Below are positions 11,041-22,679 of a stretch of 64,000 bases of DNA, piece after piece. The notes beneath the pieces were generated by a model that saw only the letters and a program-made list of their open reading frames with translations, had not been told where the DNA came from and did not search any database. The position numbers and the translations under genes are program-made. Source of the DNA: Ursus arctos (lineage: Eukaryota; Chordata; Mammalia; Carnivora; Ursidae); assembly GCF_023065955.2 (NCBI RefSeq), contig NW_026623089.1, forward strand, positions 32,952,767 to 33,016,766, read 5' to 3'. Position 1 is the first letter of the stretch. The number at the start of each line of letters is the position of its first letter.

Positions 11041-13080
11041 GACCTCTTCCTCAAAATTGGGTGTGGGGCTCATACAGCGATAGTTGCCTGGCATCACGTC
11101 CTGAAAGCCCCCCCCATGCGTGGAGCCTGCTTCCAAGACAGCAGCCACCAGAAGCATGAGCAGGAAGGTTCTTTGGGAAGCCCCAAACTCTGCCCTGCCC
11201 TCAGCCCTTGGCCACTGCACTAGCAGGATCTGAGAGCTGAAAAAATGTCTGCGCATCGGTCTGGCCATCCATCCAGCCTTCTCTGTGGATTCCTGCTGCC
11301 CTCTCGGTGGGGAGAGGAAGCCCCACTTGGCAAACAGGCAGGCTTGGATGAGGGAAGCACAGCCCAGGACTGAGTGGCCAAGGAGAACTGGCCCCTCCTG
11401 ACTTGTTCCCCCAGGCTTTCCTGCTGGGACTGGTGGAAAGTGCCAGACAGGCCCCCATGGAGTGCTGCGGACTGGCTGGCCCCTCCTCCATCCAGGCTGC
11501 AAACACCTCCATTTGCATAGCAGCTCCGCACCCCTCTCTTCCCTTCCTTCATCTCACTTGACCCTTTGCCTCCCCTGAAGCTCACAAAATGCCATTTCAT
11601 TTCATTTATGCAGGAAGACCACCCTGTTCATTAAGATGGAAGACAGAGATAACAAAGCAGATCTTCGTCCTGTTTGTTTGTTTGTTTGTTTGTTTTAAGA
11701 ATGAAAGCTATTTCCTCAAAATCCAATTTTTATCTCTTTTTTTTAAAAACATCTCAGCTTCCCTTCATAGTTCCCTCTCTCTCTTAGGCCTTCCTCGTGC
11801 TCTGTGCCCTTTGGAGTTACCTCCTGAAGAGCTTTTAAAAAAACAAAACCACAAAGCCTTGCTCTCTGTCCCTTGGCTCCCCAGCTCCATGGATTCCCTC
11901 CCCCCTCCCTCTCTGGCCAGTCCACCTCTGGCTCATGCCCCTCCTCCCAAGCTCTCAGGACCCCACCCGAGTGACATCGTTCCCTCCCTGCAAACCTGTC
12001 TCCACCAGCTAAGCTCTTCTGAGACGCGGATCTGGGTGCCAGCCTGCAGACACCCTCACCCCGTGTCCTGTGGGTCTCCACTCCACAAACCCAACTACCC
12101 CTTCCCCCAAACCAGTGCCTGCTCTTGGTCCCCATCCCTCTCAGGGACCTCACCTGTGCCCAGTCACCATGGCCGTCAAGCTGGGGCTCCTCCTGCTCAC
12201 GAGTCCCTGACCCAGAGCATCACTGAGCCCCAGCACATGCACCTCCAGATGTCTCTGGCTTCTGTTCCCTCCTTGACACACCCAAGCGTGCCCTCACTTC
12301 CTCTCTTATGAACTTTTCCAATAACCTCTCAACCAATTCCCCAGCTGGGGAACTTGGAACCGGTCACTTTACCTCCTTGAGTTTCAGTCATCTACTCTTC
12401 AAATTTGGTGTAATGACACTCACTGCAAAGGGCTGGAGGGGAGAACCCACTGTGGTCCCAGGTATAAATATAAATCACTTAGCACCGTGCTCAGCATGTG
12501 CCAAACAAATGTTAATCCATCTCTCCTTCTCCCACTTCTGAAGCCCCGTTCTCCAGCCTGTGGTTTACCCTCTAGAGACAAATCTGATTTCTAGAGTCCT
12601 GTTTGCCAAACACACCCTGCAATTTTCTGCTTCCAATCATCCAGCTGCAAAAGTATTGAGTGTCTTTTTTTTTTCCATCTTAAACCAAGTTGATATTGTA
12701 TAAAATTATCTGGTTATTTTGATTTATCTAAAATATTCAGATCAGGAGGATACCTGAATTTTTAAAAATAATTATGCTTTTTTAAAGCTTGTCTCAGGAA
12801 GTTTTTATAAAACCAAGTAGAAAGAACTCATTCCCGTTAGGCATTACCCTTCCTTCCCACTCTGCTTTCAGAAGGATTTGCAATTCAAATTGAGGATAAA
12901 CTGTATTTTCACTTAGAAAAACACATTCCCTCTAGCAAGAAAATTCTCTTTTGAAGAAATCCCTGACCAAAGAGCCATATCTTTATATGTGCTACAATTT
13001 AACAAGAAAATGCTATTGATCTTTTCTCTTTATATTCTTTTGCATTATCTCTGTAACGATGGACATTTAGAACTGCACAA
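11041..13080. other. Unassigned non-coding sequence
   Basis: A C/T-rich stretch (about 11740-12300) gives long spurious open frames. A (TGTT)n run lies at 11671-11696. No gene is supported. Confidence 0.45.
11671..11696. repeat. (TGTT)n microsatellite
   Basis: About six uninterrupted tetranucleotide units. Confidence 0.9.
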
Positions 13081-13081
13081 T

Positions 13082-13139
13082 CTTTCTCTCTCTCTCTCTG
13101 TGTCTCTCTCTGTCACACACACACACACACACACACACA
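13082..13139. repeat. (CT)n followed by (CA)n microsatellite
   Basis: An interrupted CT tract (13082-13111) is followed by about 13 pure CA units (13114-13139). It is likely length-variable. Confidence 0.95.
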
Positions 13140-13439
13140 AATCCCTTTGTCTTTTCAGATTTTTTCCCCAAAAAGTCCCCACAAACAACAGAGCTCGGGT
13201 TAATTTAAATTAATTTAGCTGACATCAGCTCAGGGCCAGATCCTCAGTGTCAAAATGAAACAGAAAATTGAATATAACCCATACTTCAGCTGAATTATCC
13301 GACAATTGCCCAAATTTCTATATCCCCTAAGAAAACTACTTTCAGATGAATATGGAATTTCTTCTATAGCACGTTGGTGTGTTAAGTAAAGGGGACAGAT
13401 GGCTCTAGAGTGTCGAGTGGGGCTCAGGAGCGTGGATGT

Positions 13440-13575
13440 ACTGATATCTCTGAGTTTCAGTTTTCTCATCCAGGGGTGTTGTAAGGATTAAATTAATTCA
13501 CTCATGTAAAGCGGTTAGGATAAGGCCCGGCACATGCTAAGTGCTCAGTGACAACAGGAATCATTATTATTCCAG
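13440..13575 (+). repeat. MIR fragment
   Basis: Sense MIR 3' part: 'ctgagtttcagttttctcat', 'ttgtaaggattaaat', 'gcacatgctaagtgctcag'. Confidence 0.8.
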
Positions 13576-13609
13576 ACAAAATCTGTATGGTTCCAAGTAC
13601 TAGGAACCT

Positions 13610-13880
13610 GGAGGCAGTATAATGTAATGATCAGAGACTTTCTGCTCCGACAGCCTACGTTCAAATCCTGACTCCATTACTCACTAGCTGTGTGACTCTG
13701 GGCAAGTTACATAGCCACTCTGTGCTTCAGTGATACCATCTGTAAATAAAGCATTAAAAATTGTACCTGCATCAAAAAAAAAAAAAAAAAATTGTACCTG
13801 CATCACAGAAATGTGAGAATGAAGTGAGACAGTGGAAAATACTTAGCACGTACAGTGAACGCTCAATAAATTTTGTGTTA
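13610..13880 (+). repeat. MIR element, split by a poly(A) insertion
   Basis: Sense MIR ('tcaaatcctgactccattac', 'tgtgtgactctgggcaagtta', 'gctcaataaattttg'). It is interrupted at 13774-13791 by a pure A-run flanked by a duplicated host sequence. Confidence 0.85.
13761..13804. mobile_element. Poly(A)-only insertion with target site duplication
   Basis: TTGTACCTGCATC (13761-13773), then an A-run of about 18, then TTGTACCTGCATC again (13792-13804). The whole insert is a homopolymer tail flanked by a 13-bp or longer duplication. It looks like L1-machinery priming that copied only a tail. Confidence 0.75.
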
Positions 13881-14489
13881 TTTTTCCTTGCATTCTACAA
13901 AAATAAAGTTAATTGAACTGCTTCCCCAACAACAAGGACGCTTTCAAAATGGTAGATTTTTCCACTTCAGTTAATTAGAAGCCAAGTTACCTCACCGTAC
14001 ACCTCCTATTCAAGCGACGTCCCCCTCCATGTCTGGCAGGGCCCCTTAGACCAAAGGTCAGACAGGCTCTCTCTCTGCAATTGGCAGCCCGCGCGTGGAC
14101 ACGTGACCTGAGCTCAGCCAATCAGACGCTCGCTACGGGCAACTCCGACACTGCTTCTTAAAGCAGACAGAGGGGGATGGGTGGATACGGGAAGGGTGGC
14201 ATCTCTGGTTTTTCTGTCTCCTAAAATGCATAATTACAAAATCAACACATGACCTTTACAACCAGAAGAAGCATCCATAAATATAGTCAGAAAGTATGAT
14301 TAATCTCTTTGCAAATCATCCGCCTCGATTCTCCTTGTCAGTTAGCTAAGTCCCTCTGCAGCTTGTTCTCCCCACGTGTCATAGGCATCCCCCAACGGCA
14401 ATGGATGTCTACGGGACTCACTCTATTGTGGCTCCAGACTTTTCCATAATATAAATGCCCCACTATTTTTTTTCAAACATTCCTCTTTG

Positions 14490-14690
14490 GACAGGAATCT
14501 TTCGGATATCCATTACACTTGTAGATGCACATCCTCATTGACCCAGCAAGCCCCGTTTCAGGAATCAGTCCCACAGAAGTAAAGCACTACCTTGCACGTA
14601 AGGCCGCACATACAAGGATATAGTTAGTGCATATTGCTTGCAGTATCAGAAACTGGAAAGAACCTAAATGCCCAGCAATCTCCCCTGATC
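14490..14690 (+). mobile_element. Old L1 fragment
   Basis: A diverged L1 3' ORF2 remnant ('attgacccagcaagccccgt', 'gaaactggaaagaacctaaa'). Confidence 0.65.
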
Positions 14691-14984
14691 TATGTGGTTT
14701 ATTGCATTTAGTTTGGGGAGGGGAGAAAATTCAACTGTGAAAAGCGTGTAATGAAAACCACTACTCAAACCCAGGTGAGAATTGGGAATTTTAGATTCCT
14801 TCCAACAATGAAATTGAGACGCTTTTCATTTTTGTGGGTTAGGGGAGGCGAGAAGAAAAAATAACAGGCGTATGTCAAGGTCAGATTACCACAGCACAAA
14901 TGGGTCATTGTTAGGTCTGTATTACCCACATGGACAGCAAATCTGAATCCTCAGAGAACCCAGGTTCAAATTTTGCTTCCATCC

Positions 14985-15155
14985 AGAGAGTCTCAAACTA
15001 CATTACGCATAATATTCACCTGGGACTCTCTGCAAACAGACGGTTGATTCCGTAGGCCTAAGGGGCGGCCCGAGGTGGCGCATCTCTCACAAGCGACAGG
15101 GTGATTTGGATACTGCCAGCTGGGGGACCACACCTTGAGGTGTAAGGATCTGACC
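14985..15155 (+). repeat. MER5A-type hAT DNA transposon remnant
   Basis: 'tctcaaactacattacgcat', 'attcacctgggactctc' and 'gggggaccacaccttgag' match the MER5A pattern, in the opposite sense to the copy at 16453. Confidence 0.65.
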
Positions 15156-16452
15156 AATTCACATTTGCTGTCTGAACTGAATTCCCCTCATTTGTCAAAT
15201 AATGTGGTTGATTAGGGTGCCCATCCATGTGAGTTTTCCCAGGACTATCCCCGTTGTTGCACTGAAATCCCAAGTCCCAGGCAAACGAGGACCACTGGAT
15301 TAGATCAGTCAGAGACCTCAGCAGCTGAAAAGTTATGTAAGTGAATGAAGCGGCAGGTTGGAGACTTTGGCAAACAGAAGAGCTTCAATGCCCACTCTCT
15401 CAAGCTCCACCCAAGATTCTCCAACTTGCAGTCTTGGCCCAGATGACCCTGTAGAAATTCTGAGAAACTCTGTAATAGATTTTTTCTGATGGTAGCTATA
15501 AATGTCCATGGGTGATGGGTCACAGTGAAAATATTGGAAATCAATGACTGTCCAGGAACGAGATGAAAATGGCTTAAAGAGAGGGCAGAAAAAGAGTCTA
15601 CCCGTTCATTCAAAACCTGACTCTGGTAGCCAGCCTGCCATGATTCTCATCCCCTGGTTGTCACATCCTTCTGTGGCTGTCTCCCACCCTGGCTAGGGCT
15701 AACCTGTATAATCAAAAGGATATTGTGATGACAACAATACTGCAAAATAATTTTTTTTAAATAGGATATTGTGGAAATGATGGGGTTTGACTTCTGAGGC
15801 CAGGTCATAGAGGCTCTTGTCTTACTGCTTTTTTAGATCACTTGCTCTGGGGGAAGCCAGCCATCATGTTGTGAGGATGCCCAAACAGTCCTATGAAGAG
15901 ATTCACATAGCATTGAGGCCTCCTGTCCACAGCCATGTGAGGGAGCCATTTTGGAAGTGGATCCTTCAGCTTTAATCAAGCCTTCAGAGGATACAGACCC
16001 AGCCCACATCTTAACTGCAATCTTATGAGAGACTCTGAGATGGAACCACTCAGCGAAGCCACTCCCTACCAAGCACTCTGAAAATTCCCCAAGGACCAAA
16101 GACCCAAGAAGTTGCAAACTGGCAGACGGCAGGGCCACAAACAAGTTTTGTTCTGCCTGCATGTGTTTTTTTCTTTTTAATGTGAATTAATTACCAAATC
16201 TAAAAACCAGGTTATTCCCATGCAAATCTGGATTCCCAGCACCTCCTGAAAAATTAGAAGCACTTTTATTCCTGCAGATCGAGGATAGGCCAGGGCCAAG
16301 CAGCATCTGCCCCTTTCAAGGGGACTGCTCTGCCCTACATCAGCACACCCTCTGCCTCCAGCTGTCGCTCCCCCTGGCTGGTGCCACTTGTGAACGTTCC
16401 ATGCGGGCCCTCCGAAGTCTGTGATCCTTGACTTAGAGATCAGAAATCTGTT
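15156..16452. other. Unassigned non-coding sequence
   Basis: No gene or confident repeat was identified. Confidence 0.45.
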
Positions 16453-16616
16453 CACCAGTGATTCTCAAAGTGTGGTCTGGGGACCAGCAGCAGCACCTGG
16501 GAACTTGCTAGAAACGCAAATTTGGGGGTCAATCCAGAAATACTGGGGTGGAGCCCAGTGATCTGTATTTCAACAAGCCCTCCAGAGGATTCTGAGGCAT
16601 GGGGAAGAACCATTGT
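16453..16616 (-). repeat. MER5A-type hAT DNA transposon remnant
   Basis: 'gattctcaaagtgtggtctg' and 'caagccctccagaggattctg' fit antisense MER5A. Confidence 0.75.
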
Positions 16617-16644
16617 TTCTCACAAGTAAGGTCTCTTGCTTTTG

Positions 16645-17115
16645 GCCACCGTATTAGTTTTCTATGGCTCCCATTAAAAAGTACTACAAACTTGGCGGCT
16701 TGGAAGAGCAGAAATGTATTGTCTCACAGTTCCAGGGGCTAGAAGTTTAAAACCAAAGTGTCATCTCCCTCTGAAACCTGGAGGGGAGTTCTTCGCTGCC
16801 TCTTCCTGGCTTCTGGTGGTTTGCCAGCCACCTTCGGCACTGCCTGGACCGTAGAGACATCACCTGAGCCCTCCATCTCTACACTCTTCTCCCTATGAGT
16901 CTTCCCATCATCTTCTCTCTGGGTGTGCCTGCCTCTGTGTCCAGATGCCCTCTTTTAATAAGGACACCAGCCATATTGGATTAGGGCCCACCCTGAGACT
17001 TCATGTGAAGTCCGTTATCTCTGTAAAGACCCTATGTCCGACTAAGGTCATTCTGACACACTTCCCGAGGGTTAGGACTTCATATTTGAGCAGGAGGCTA
17101 CAATTTAACCATAAC
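16645..17115. repeat. LTR-class or MaLR-like repeat remnant
   Basis: Starts 'tattagttttctatggctcc' with 'gtctcacagttccaggggct', a well-known medium-reiterated mammalian repeat. The exact family name is not certain. Confidence 0.6.
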
Positions 17116-17139
17116 AGAAACCATTTTCTGCTGTGCAGA

Positions 17140-17350
17140 AGAGACTCGAAATGCCGGAGGATCTGGCTCTGCCAACTTGCAGACCGTGCCCCCGGTGCCG
17201 TGCCCGGGAAACGCCAGCGGTCTGTGCCTGCTGCCAGGCTGCGGGTGGGCTCCTGGGCGGCCACCCCACGCCAGGTTCCCCGGGCACTTCTGCGGGCCCG
17301 GGCACCTTCAGAGACGTGGTGAGGAGCAAGAGTCTGGGAGCGACTGGACC
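17140..17350. other. Isolated GC-rich island, origin unresolved
   Basis: A short GC-rich block lies in AT-rich flanks and is followed by an A-rich 'aaataaacaata' stretch (17391-17402). Open frames exist in several registers, none matching a family I know. It could be a retrocopy fragment or a regulatory element. Confidence 0.35.
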
Positions 17351-17399
17351 TCAAAGAAACTTATCACCTGTTCTTTTTCCTGCCACATGTATAAATAAA

Positions 17400-20355
17400 C
17401 AATACAATTTTTTAAATGGAGGGCTCATCGTGCAATGTACTGAACTCTGGACCGCCAGTTCTCTGTTGCGACTTTGAATTTCTCTGAGCCTCAGATTTCT
17501 CGGGTGTATACTGCGGGGCTTGTACGACCAGTGCGTAATCTCCCCTCCAGCTCTAAAAGTCCGTGACTAATTGACATTAAAAGAACTTTCCATTTCAGAA
17601 TACCCAATTCCCTCCTCTATCATTAAACAAGCCACTGTTACATTGCCCAGTATGTCTGTGTTTAAGGAGTCGGTTCATGTGCTTTGTCAAGTATCTCTTC
17701 TAAGCAAAGCAACTTGTCCTCTTTTTACAATGCATTTGAGCGACGTGAACCCCTTAGTTCAGATAAAAATCTTGAGGCATCTGCGGTCAAGCGAGCGAGT
17801 AGATTTCCCAGCCCCCCGGCGGACGCGGAGGGGTGGGGCGGTGCTGCGAAGCCTCCGCGTGGGTCAGCTTCTGTGCTGCGGGGGCACGGTGCTGAGCACT
17901 GCAACACGAGAACTCTCACCCAGAAAACTCACCACGTAATCCAGGGCTAAACTTCCACCCTGTCCCAGGTTTCTAACTCGAGCTGACTCTACTTCAAAAG
18001 AAGGAAAGCTTGTTTGGCCTAATACCCGTGAAGCGCCGGTTTCAGGAATGTGACATGCTGTTAAACCGCAGCCAGGCAAGCTTGAGGCCGCTGAGATTTT
18101 CCAAGGATGAAAGTTTCACTTTTCAAAGAAAAACACGGCACCGCAAAGCTGGAGAGACATAAGGTGACCGTGTTGATTGGCCCCAAGAAGCTCACTCTCC
18201 CAAAGAACACCTACTATGTGTGGGCGCATTCCGGGAGGCACAGGAGGATGGGCTCCGTGTGCGAGGAGGAGACCCAGTTGCTGCCTAGGGCGAGCTCTCA
18301 GGAGGCCGAGGGAAAGGACCGCTGGGCAGAGTCTGGTGGCGGCACATGGCACCGAGGAGGCTGGGGAGCACTGGGGGAGAGCGGCAGGGCACTCCCCTCA
18401 AAGCCAGGGCAGGCGGCCGGTCAGCATGGCACAGCCGGGAGAAGCCTGGGCTGCTGGAGCAGGTGTGAGAGCTGGAGCTGGACACGCTTGGTCGCGGGGC
18501 AGGAAAGAGCGTCCCCAGCAATCAACACAGGGGACTCGGCGTCTCTGGGAGGTCACACGTCAGGCCCCCTGTGATCCCACCTTCACATCTGGCTCTGAGG
18601 TGTGGCAGAATGGTCCACGAGAGCTGCTGAAGGCCACTGGAAGATGAGGTGGGGGTGTCCTGTCTCCCTAGATTGGAGTTAATCTGCGTTTCAAAGCGAA
18701 GAGCCTATCTGGGGGAAATCTCAGAGAATCACACCTCCTTAATTTTGTAAAGGAACTTGGGGGTCATTTAACCTAACTTCTCCCTCCACGTCCCAAACCT
18801 TATGGTGGGTTAGTTTTCCAGCTTCTGTTTGGAGGCCTCCACCGACAGGGAGTTTGCTTGCTCAGAAGGTAACCTGGGTCATCACCAAAGGGCTCTAGTT
18901 GCCTCAAAATGCTTTCCTTTTATGGTGCTAACTTCTTCCTTTCAACTTCTCCTAAGTGCATGCTCTGTCCTTTGAAACAAGCCTGGACCTGTATTTTCTG
19001 CAACAACCCTTGAACTATTTGAAGGCGGGGCCACCAAAACCTCTCTAAACATCCCTTGTTCCTTGCGTGGTACTTTTGTGGGATGGCTCCTAGACCTGGT
19101 TAAGGTCATCTGAATGCGGCCCGTGTCCTTCAAAACATGTGCTCTCCCCTTCCCAAAACGGAGAGCCATTTTCCAGAGATACTGAGAGCAATGTAGGTCA
19201 GATTGTGGGCTGTCTGTGGGCAACGCTGGAAACCTGAGCCAGCTGGCCTCAAAGACCATAGATGGTGGCCACTTCAGGAACTAAATGAGGATCCAAATCT
19301 ACACAGCCCGGGGTGACACTTCCAGAGGAGACAGGCGGCCTTGACCGGGCCTGAGGCCGAGTACTTGCTAAGCCTGGGAAGTGTGTAGCCTCTCATTGTT
19401 TGGGGTAAAAGGCCCTGAGCTAGAGTCCGTGGATGCTGGATTTCATGGACACTGGTGGGGAAAACCACTGGGCCCTGAGCTTGGCATAGAAGGGAGAAGC
19501 CCGCCCCCTTGTGGATCTCTGGGGGGTGGCAAGGTGCACAAAGCGCCCTGAAACCTCACGATGAGGGGTCTAGGGGGAGTAGCCTCCTGTCCCTGCTCCC
19601 ATTTACCAGTTGCTTCTGGCAGCCTGCAAGAGGACTGTCACAGGGCAGGGGAGTGGTAGTGGGGAACACAACGGGAAGTTACCAAGTGGAGACCCCTGGG
19701 CCTAGCTGTCCAGCAACAGAAAGTTGGAGATAAATCAGGCAGGTGTGATTAGCTGTTGAAAAAAGAAAGGAAAAAAAGGGGGGGTGGGGAGGCTGCAGGA
19801 GGCTTTTCCTGATTCTGCCACTTCCTGGGTGGCCCCAAGCAAGCCACAGTCCCTCAATGGGCCTCCCAGGGCCAAACTGGGAGAAGGCTCCATCCCTCTA
19901 AACACTCATACATTAGAGACCCAGCTGGAGGCTTTCACCTGCCAGTACTGACAATAGTCTGTCATTGATGGCACCACACCTCTGACTGAAGACAAGAGGG
20001 GATGGGAGGTGGCCAGGGCAAGGGCATAGGAGAAACAGGAGGCAGAGGGCACCAACTTCGGCAGCATGGCAGGCCCACCAAGGTCCCGGAGAGCACTGCA
20101 CCCTTCCAGCACGCCTCAGGAAGCCCCAAAGAGTCATTTCTCACAGTGGTCTCCCCTCCTTCTATACCTTGGGCCAGTTCTATCTGTAGAACAGTGAACT
20201 CCTCCTGAAATGCTGCTCTGCTGGGTGATGCCCAGACACTGACCCAGAGGTGTCTGTGTCATAAAACGTGCCTGCCCAGCTAGACGTGGCCCAGGCCTAT
20301 TGAGTGTTCAACATGGAAGCCCACAAACATGGCTTCTGCCTCACACCCAAACACT
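17400..20355. other. Unassigned non-coding sequence
   Basis: Moderate GC, especially 17800-18600. Several overlapping open frames on both strands suggest composition rather than coding. No gene is supported. Confidence 0.45.
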
Positions 20356-20358
20356 CCC

Positions 20359-20550
20359 TTTTTTTTTTTTTTAAGATTTCATTTATTTATTTGACAGAGA
20401 GACAGTGAGAGAAGGAACACAAGCAAGGGGAGTGTGAGAGGGAGAAGCAGGCTTCCCACCAAGTGGGGAGCCCAATGTGGGGCTCGATCCCAGGACCCTG
20501 GGATCATGACCTGAGTCAAAGGCAGACCTTAACGGCTGAGCCACCCAGGC
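20359..20550 (-). mobile_element. CAN-SINE
   Basis: A minus-oriented SINE running from a T-run to CCACCCAGGC. It lacks the last few bases of the usual 5' end. Confidence 0.9.
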
Positions 20551-21739
20551 TGTATGAAACACTTCCAAACCGCCTTTACTCAGCACGAAGCGTATTATCA
20601 GAGAGTGTGTTTTTAACGTCTTTGCAAGGTAAATTCTGCACTACTCTGTAACCGATGAGCATAATGGGGCGAAATGTAACCTGGGAAATGCAAGCCAGAA
20701 GTGCTTTCCTCAAAGCTCTCCAGATAGAAAATAGAGGTGGATTTAAGAAATTGAATTCTATGCTAAAATGGTTCCGATTCTCTTCTGCAGATGTTCACAG
20801 GGACGCAGTCAGGGAGTCACTGAAGATGTTATTTTGAAACGCTTAACTGTCCTCTGACAAAATGAAAGATGTTGAAACCCTTATAAAATGGCCTTTTAAA
20901 AATTACCTGAAATAATGTCCTCAGGCTAGCGGGCTTCTAGCTGGAAGCTTCTGGGGCAAACGTTAGTAGGGGAGGGGTCATCTTGCACACCAAGGTGCAC
21001 TAAAGCTTTGGCTGAAACCAAATAAGCCTGTAACTTCTCATTAAAAAATAAAAACATGATAAGGTTATTATAAGACATTTAAAGTTATTATGTAAACACC
21101 CCTGAAAAATTAGAGGATTCCAGGAATATAAGTACAATCCAAGTTCTCCCTAAAAAATAAAGTCAGGTAGAACTTGTAACTCTAATTGTAGAGAGAACCC
21201 TTTTCAAATACCTATTTGGACCACCCAGTTTCTGCAGTATTGCCAAATTCTAAAATTGTAATGAAAATTTTAAAGTCCCAAACCTACAAGGCATCGGAGG
21301 CTCAGCGAGCAGATTGTGCCATTTCAAAACTGGGAATGTGCTTGCGTCAGCAAGTCACCGGGGCTAGCCTTTCTGGATTGGGAGTCTGGCCTTCAGTTCA
21401 GAACATGGCTATGCCAGGGTCAGAAATGTGACCATACTGCGCTTTCACGGAGGTTAGCCAGGGTTCACAGGGTCAGGACTGGGCCATTTTATCAGTCATG
21501 TCAGGCTCACACCCTATTGCCTGGCATAGATAAAAACTTTATCTGTCAGCTTGCTAAATCTGCTCCTCCTGCCTTATTTTCAATAAAGAAAACCTGGACC
21601 AGCTTATCTAAACAGGAGGCCAGCCTCTTCCAATACTGTTTTCATATGCAACTTCTGGTCTCATTTTGGTCAATAACCGTCCATAATCAGAGTGACCGGC
21701 TTTCTCTTACCTGAATCCTTCAGAAAAACAGTGCTGGCA
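20551..21739. other. Unassigned non-coding sequence downstream of CYP26A1
   Basis: No gene or clear repeat was found between the SINE and the CYP26A1 polyadenylation signals. Confidence 0.45.
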
Positions 21740-22337
21740 CTATGCAACAACATGGATTTATTATGTTTATTAAACATACTAAGTTTATGGCTGAAGGTGT
21801 TATGTTAGAGTATGAGAGTTCTCAAAGTATTACCTTTTCAAAACCGTCTTTCCCTAAAGCAAAGCAAGCAAAAAAAAAAAAAAAATCTAAAATTAACTTC
21901 AATAGGTATTTCTAAATAGGGTATCTAAACCATAGAAACGTTTGCAAAGGACTAACTCACACACACATACATTATGTTTTCTAATAACGGTTAAGAGAAA
22001 TAACAGCGAAAGTTTCTTCCTCACAAAAGAATAGATATGCACAGATAACAAATAAAGCCATGCAGGTAGACACTTGGAAATCGGGTTAAATATACAAATA
22101 GAAAACCAGTGAGCTTTCCCCACAGGAATCTTAAATGCAAGACAAACACCTTCAGATTTTACTTTATTTGGAAACTATCCAAATTCATTATTTTAATATT
22201 TAAAGACTGTGGTACTGTAGTAGACACACATAAATATTATAATATACCTTTAGAAATTAAATATAATAAAATCAACATGACACTGTAAAAACTCATGTAC
22301 ACTTCAAATAGGTCTGAGTTCTGGGCGCTCGCACCCA
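21740..22337 (-). other. CYP26A1: CYP26A1 3' UTR with tandem polyadenylation signals
   Basis: About 0.6 kb of AT-rich sequence follows the stop codon. Two minus-strand AATAAA hexamers lie at 21766-21771 and 21757-21762, so cleavage is expected near 21740. A nearer AATAAA around 22165 could give a shorter transcript. The end is inferred from the hexamers only. Confidence 0.6.
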
Positions 22338-22679
22338 TCAGATCTCCCCCTGGAAATGGGTGAACCTCGCAGGGAGACCATCCACAGGGTACGCGGTGGG
22401 ACTGGTTTTCATTGTAGGAGGTCCATTTAGAAGCTGCCAGTCACAATGCCTGGCCAGCTCCACTGTAAATATTTTGAGAAGCATTTTTGCAAACTCCTTC
22501 CCTACACAGCTCCTCAGCCCTCCTCCAAATGGAATGAAGCTGAACCTGGATGCGTCCTCCGGGTGAGGCTGCAGAAATCGGTCAGGATTAAATTCGTCCT
22601 TGTTGGTGAAGATGTCTGCCACGTCGTGAGTATCACAGATACTGTAGATAACATTCCAGCCCTTGGGAATCTGGTAGCC
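22338..22679 (-). CDS. CYP26A1: CYP26A1 exon 7 (heme loop and stop)
   Basis: This exon has 113 codons plus stop, [13 protein letters not shown]... to ...ARFTHFQGEI. The acceptor is TGCAG|GGC. It carries the meander region (FNPDRF) and the Cys-ligand loop FGGGLRSCVG. Confidence 0.97.
   Translation of the reverse strand, partial: GYQIPKGWNVIYSICDTHDVADIFTNKDEFNPDRFLQPHPEDASRFSFIPFGGGLRSCVGKEFAKMLLKIFTVELARHCDWQLLNGPPTMKTSPTAYPVDGLPARFTHFQGEI

Noticed and set aside
11743..12311. Long open frames on both strands
   Set aside because: They arise in a C/T-rich stretch poor in stop codons, with no splice sites or recognisable protein.
18107..18647. Overlapping open frames of 150 or more codons
   Set aside because: Frames are open on both strands in GC-rich DNA, none resembles a known protein, and there is no promoter or splice evidence.
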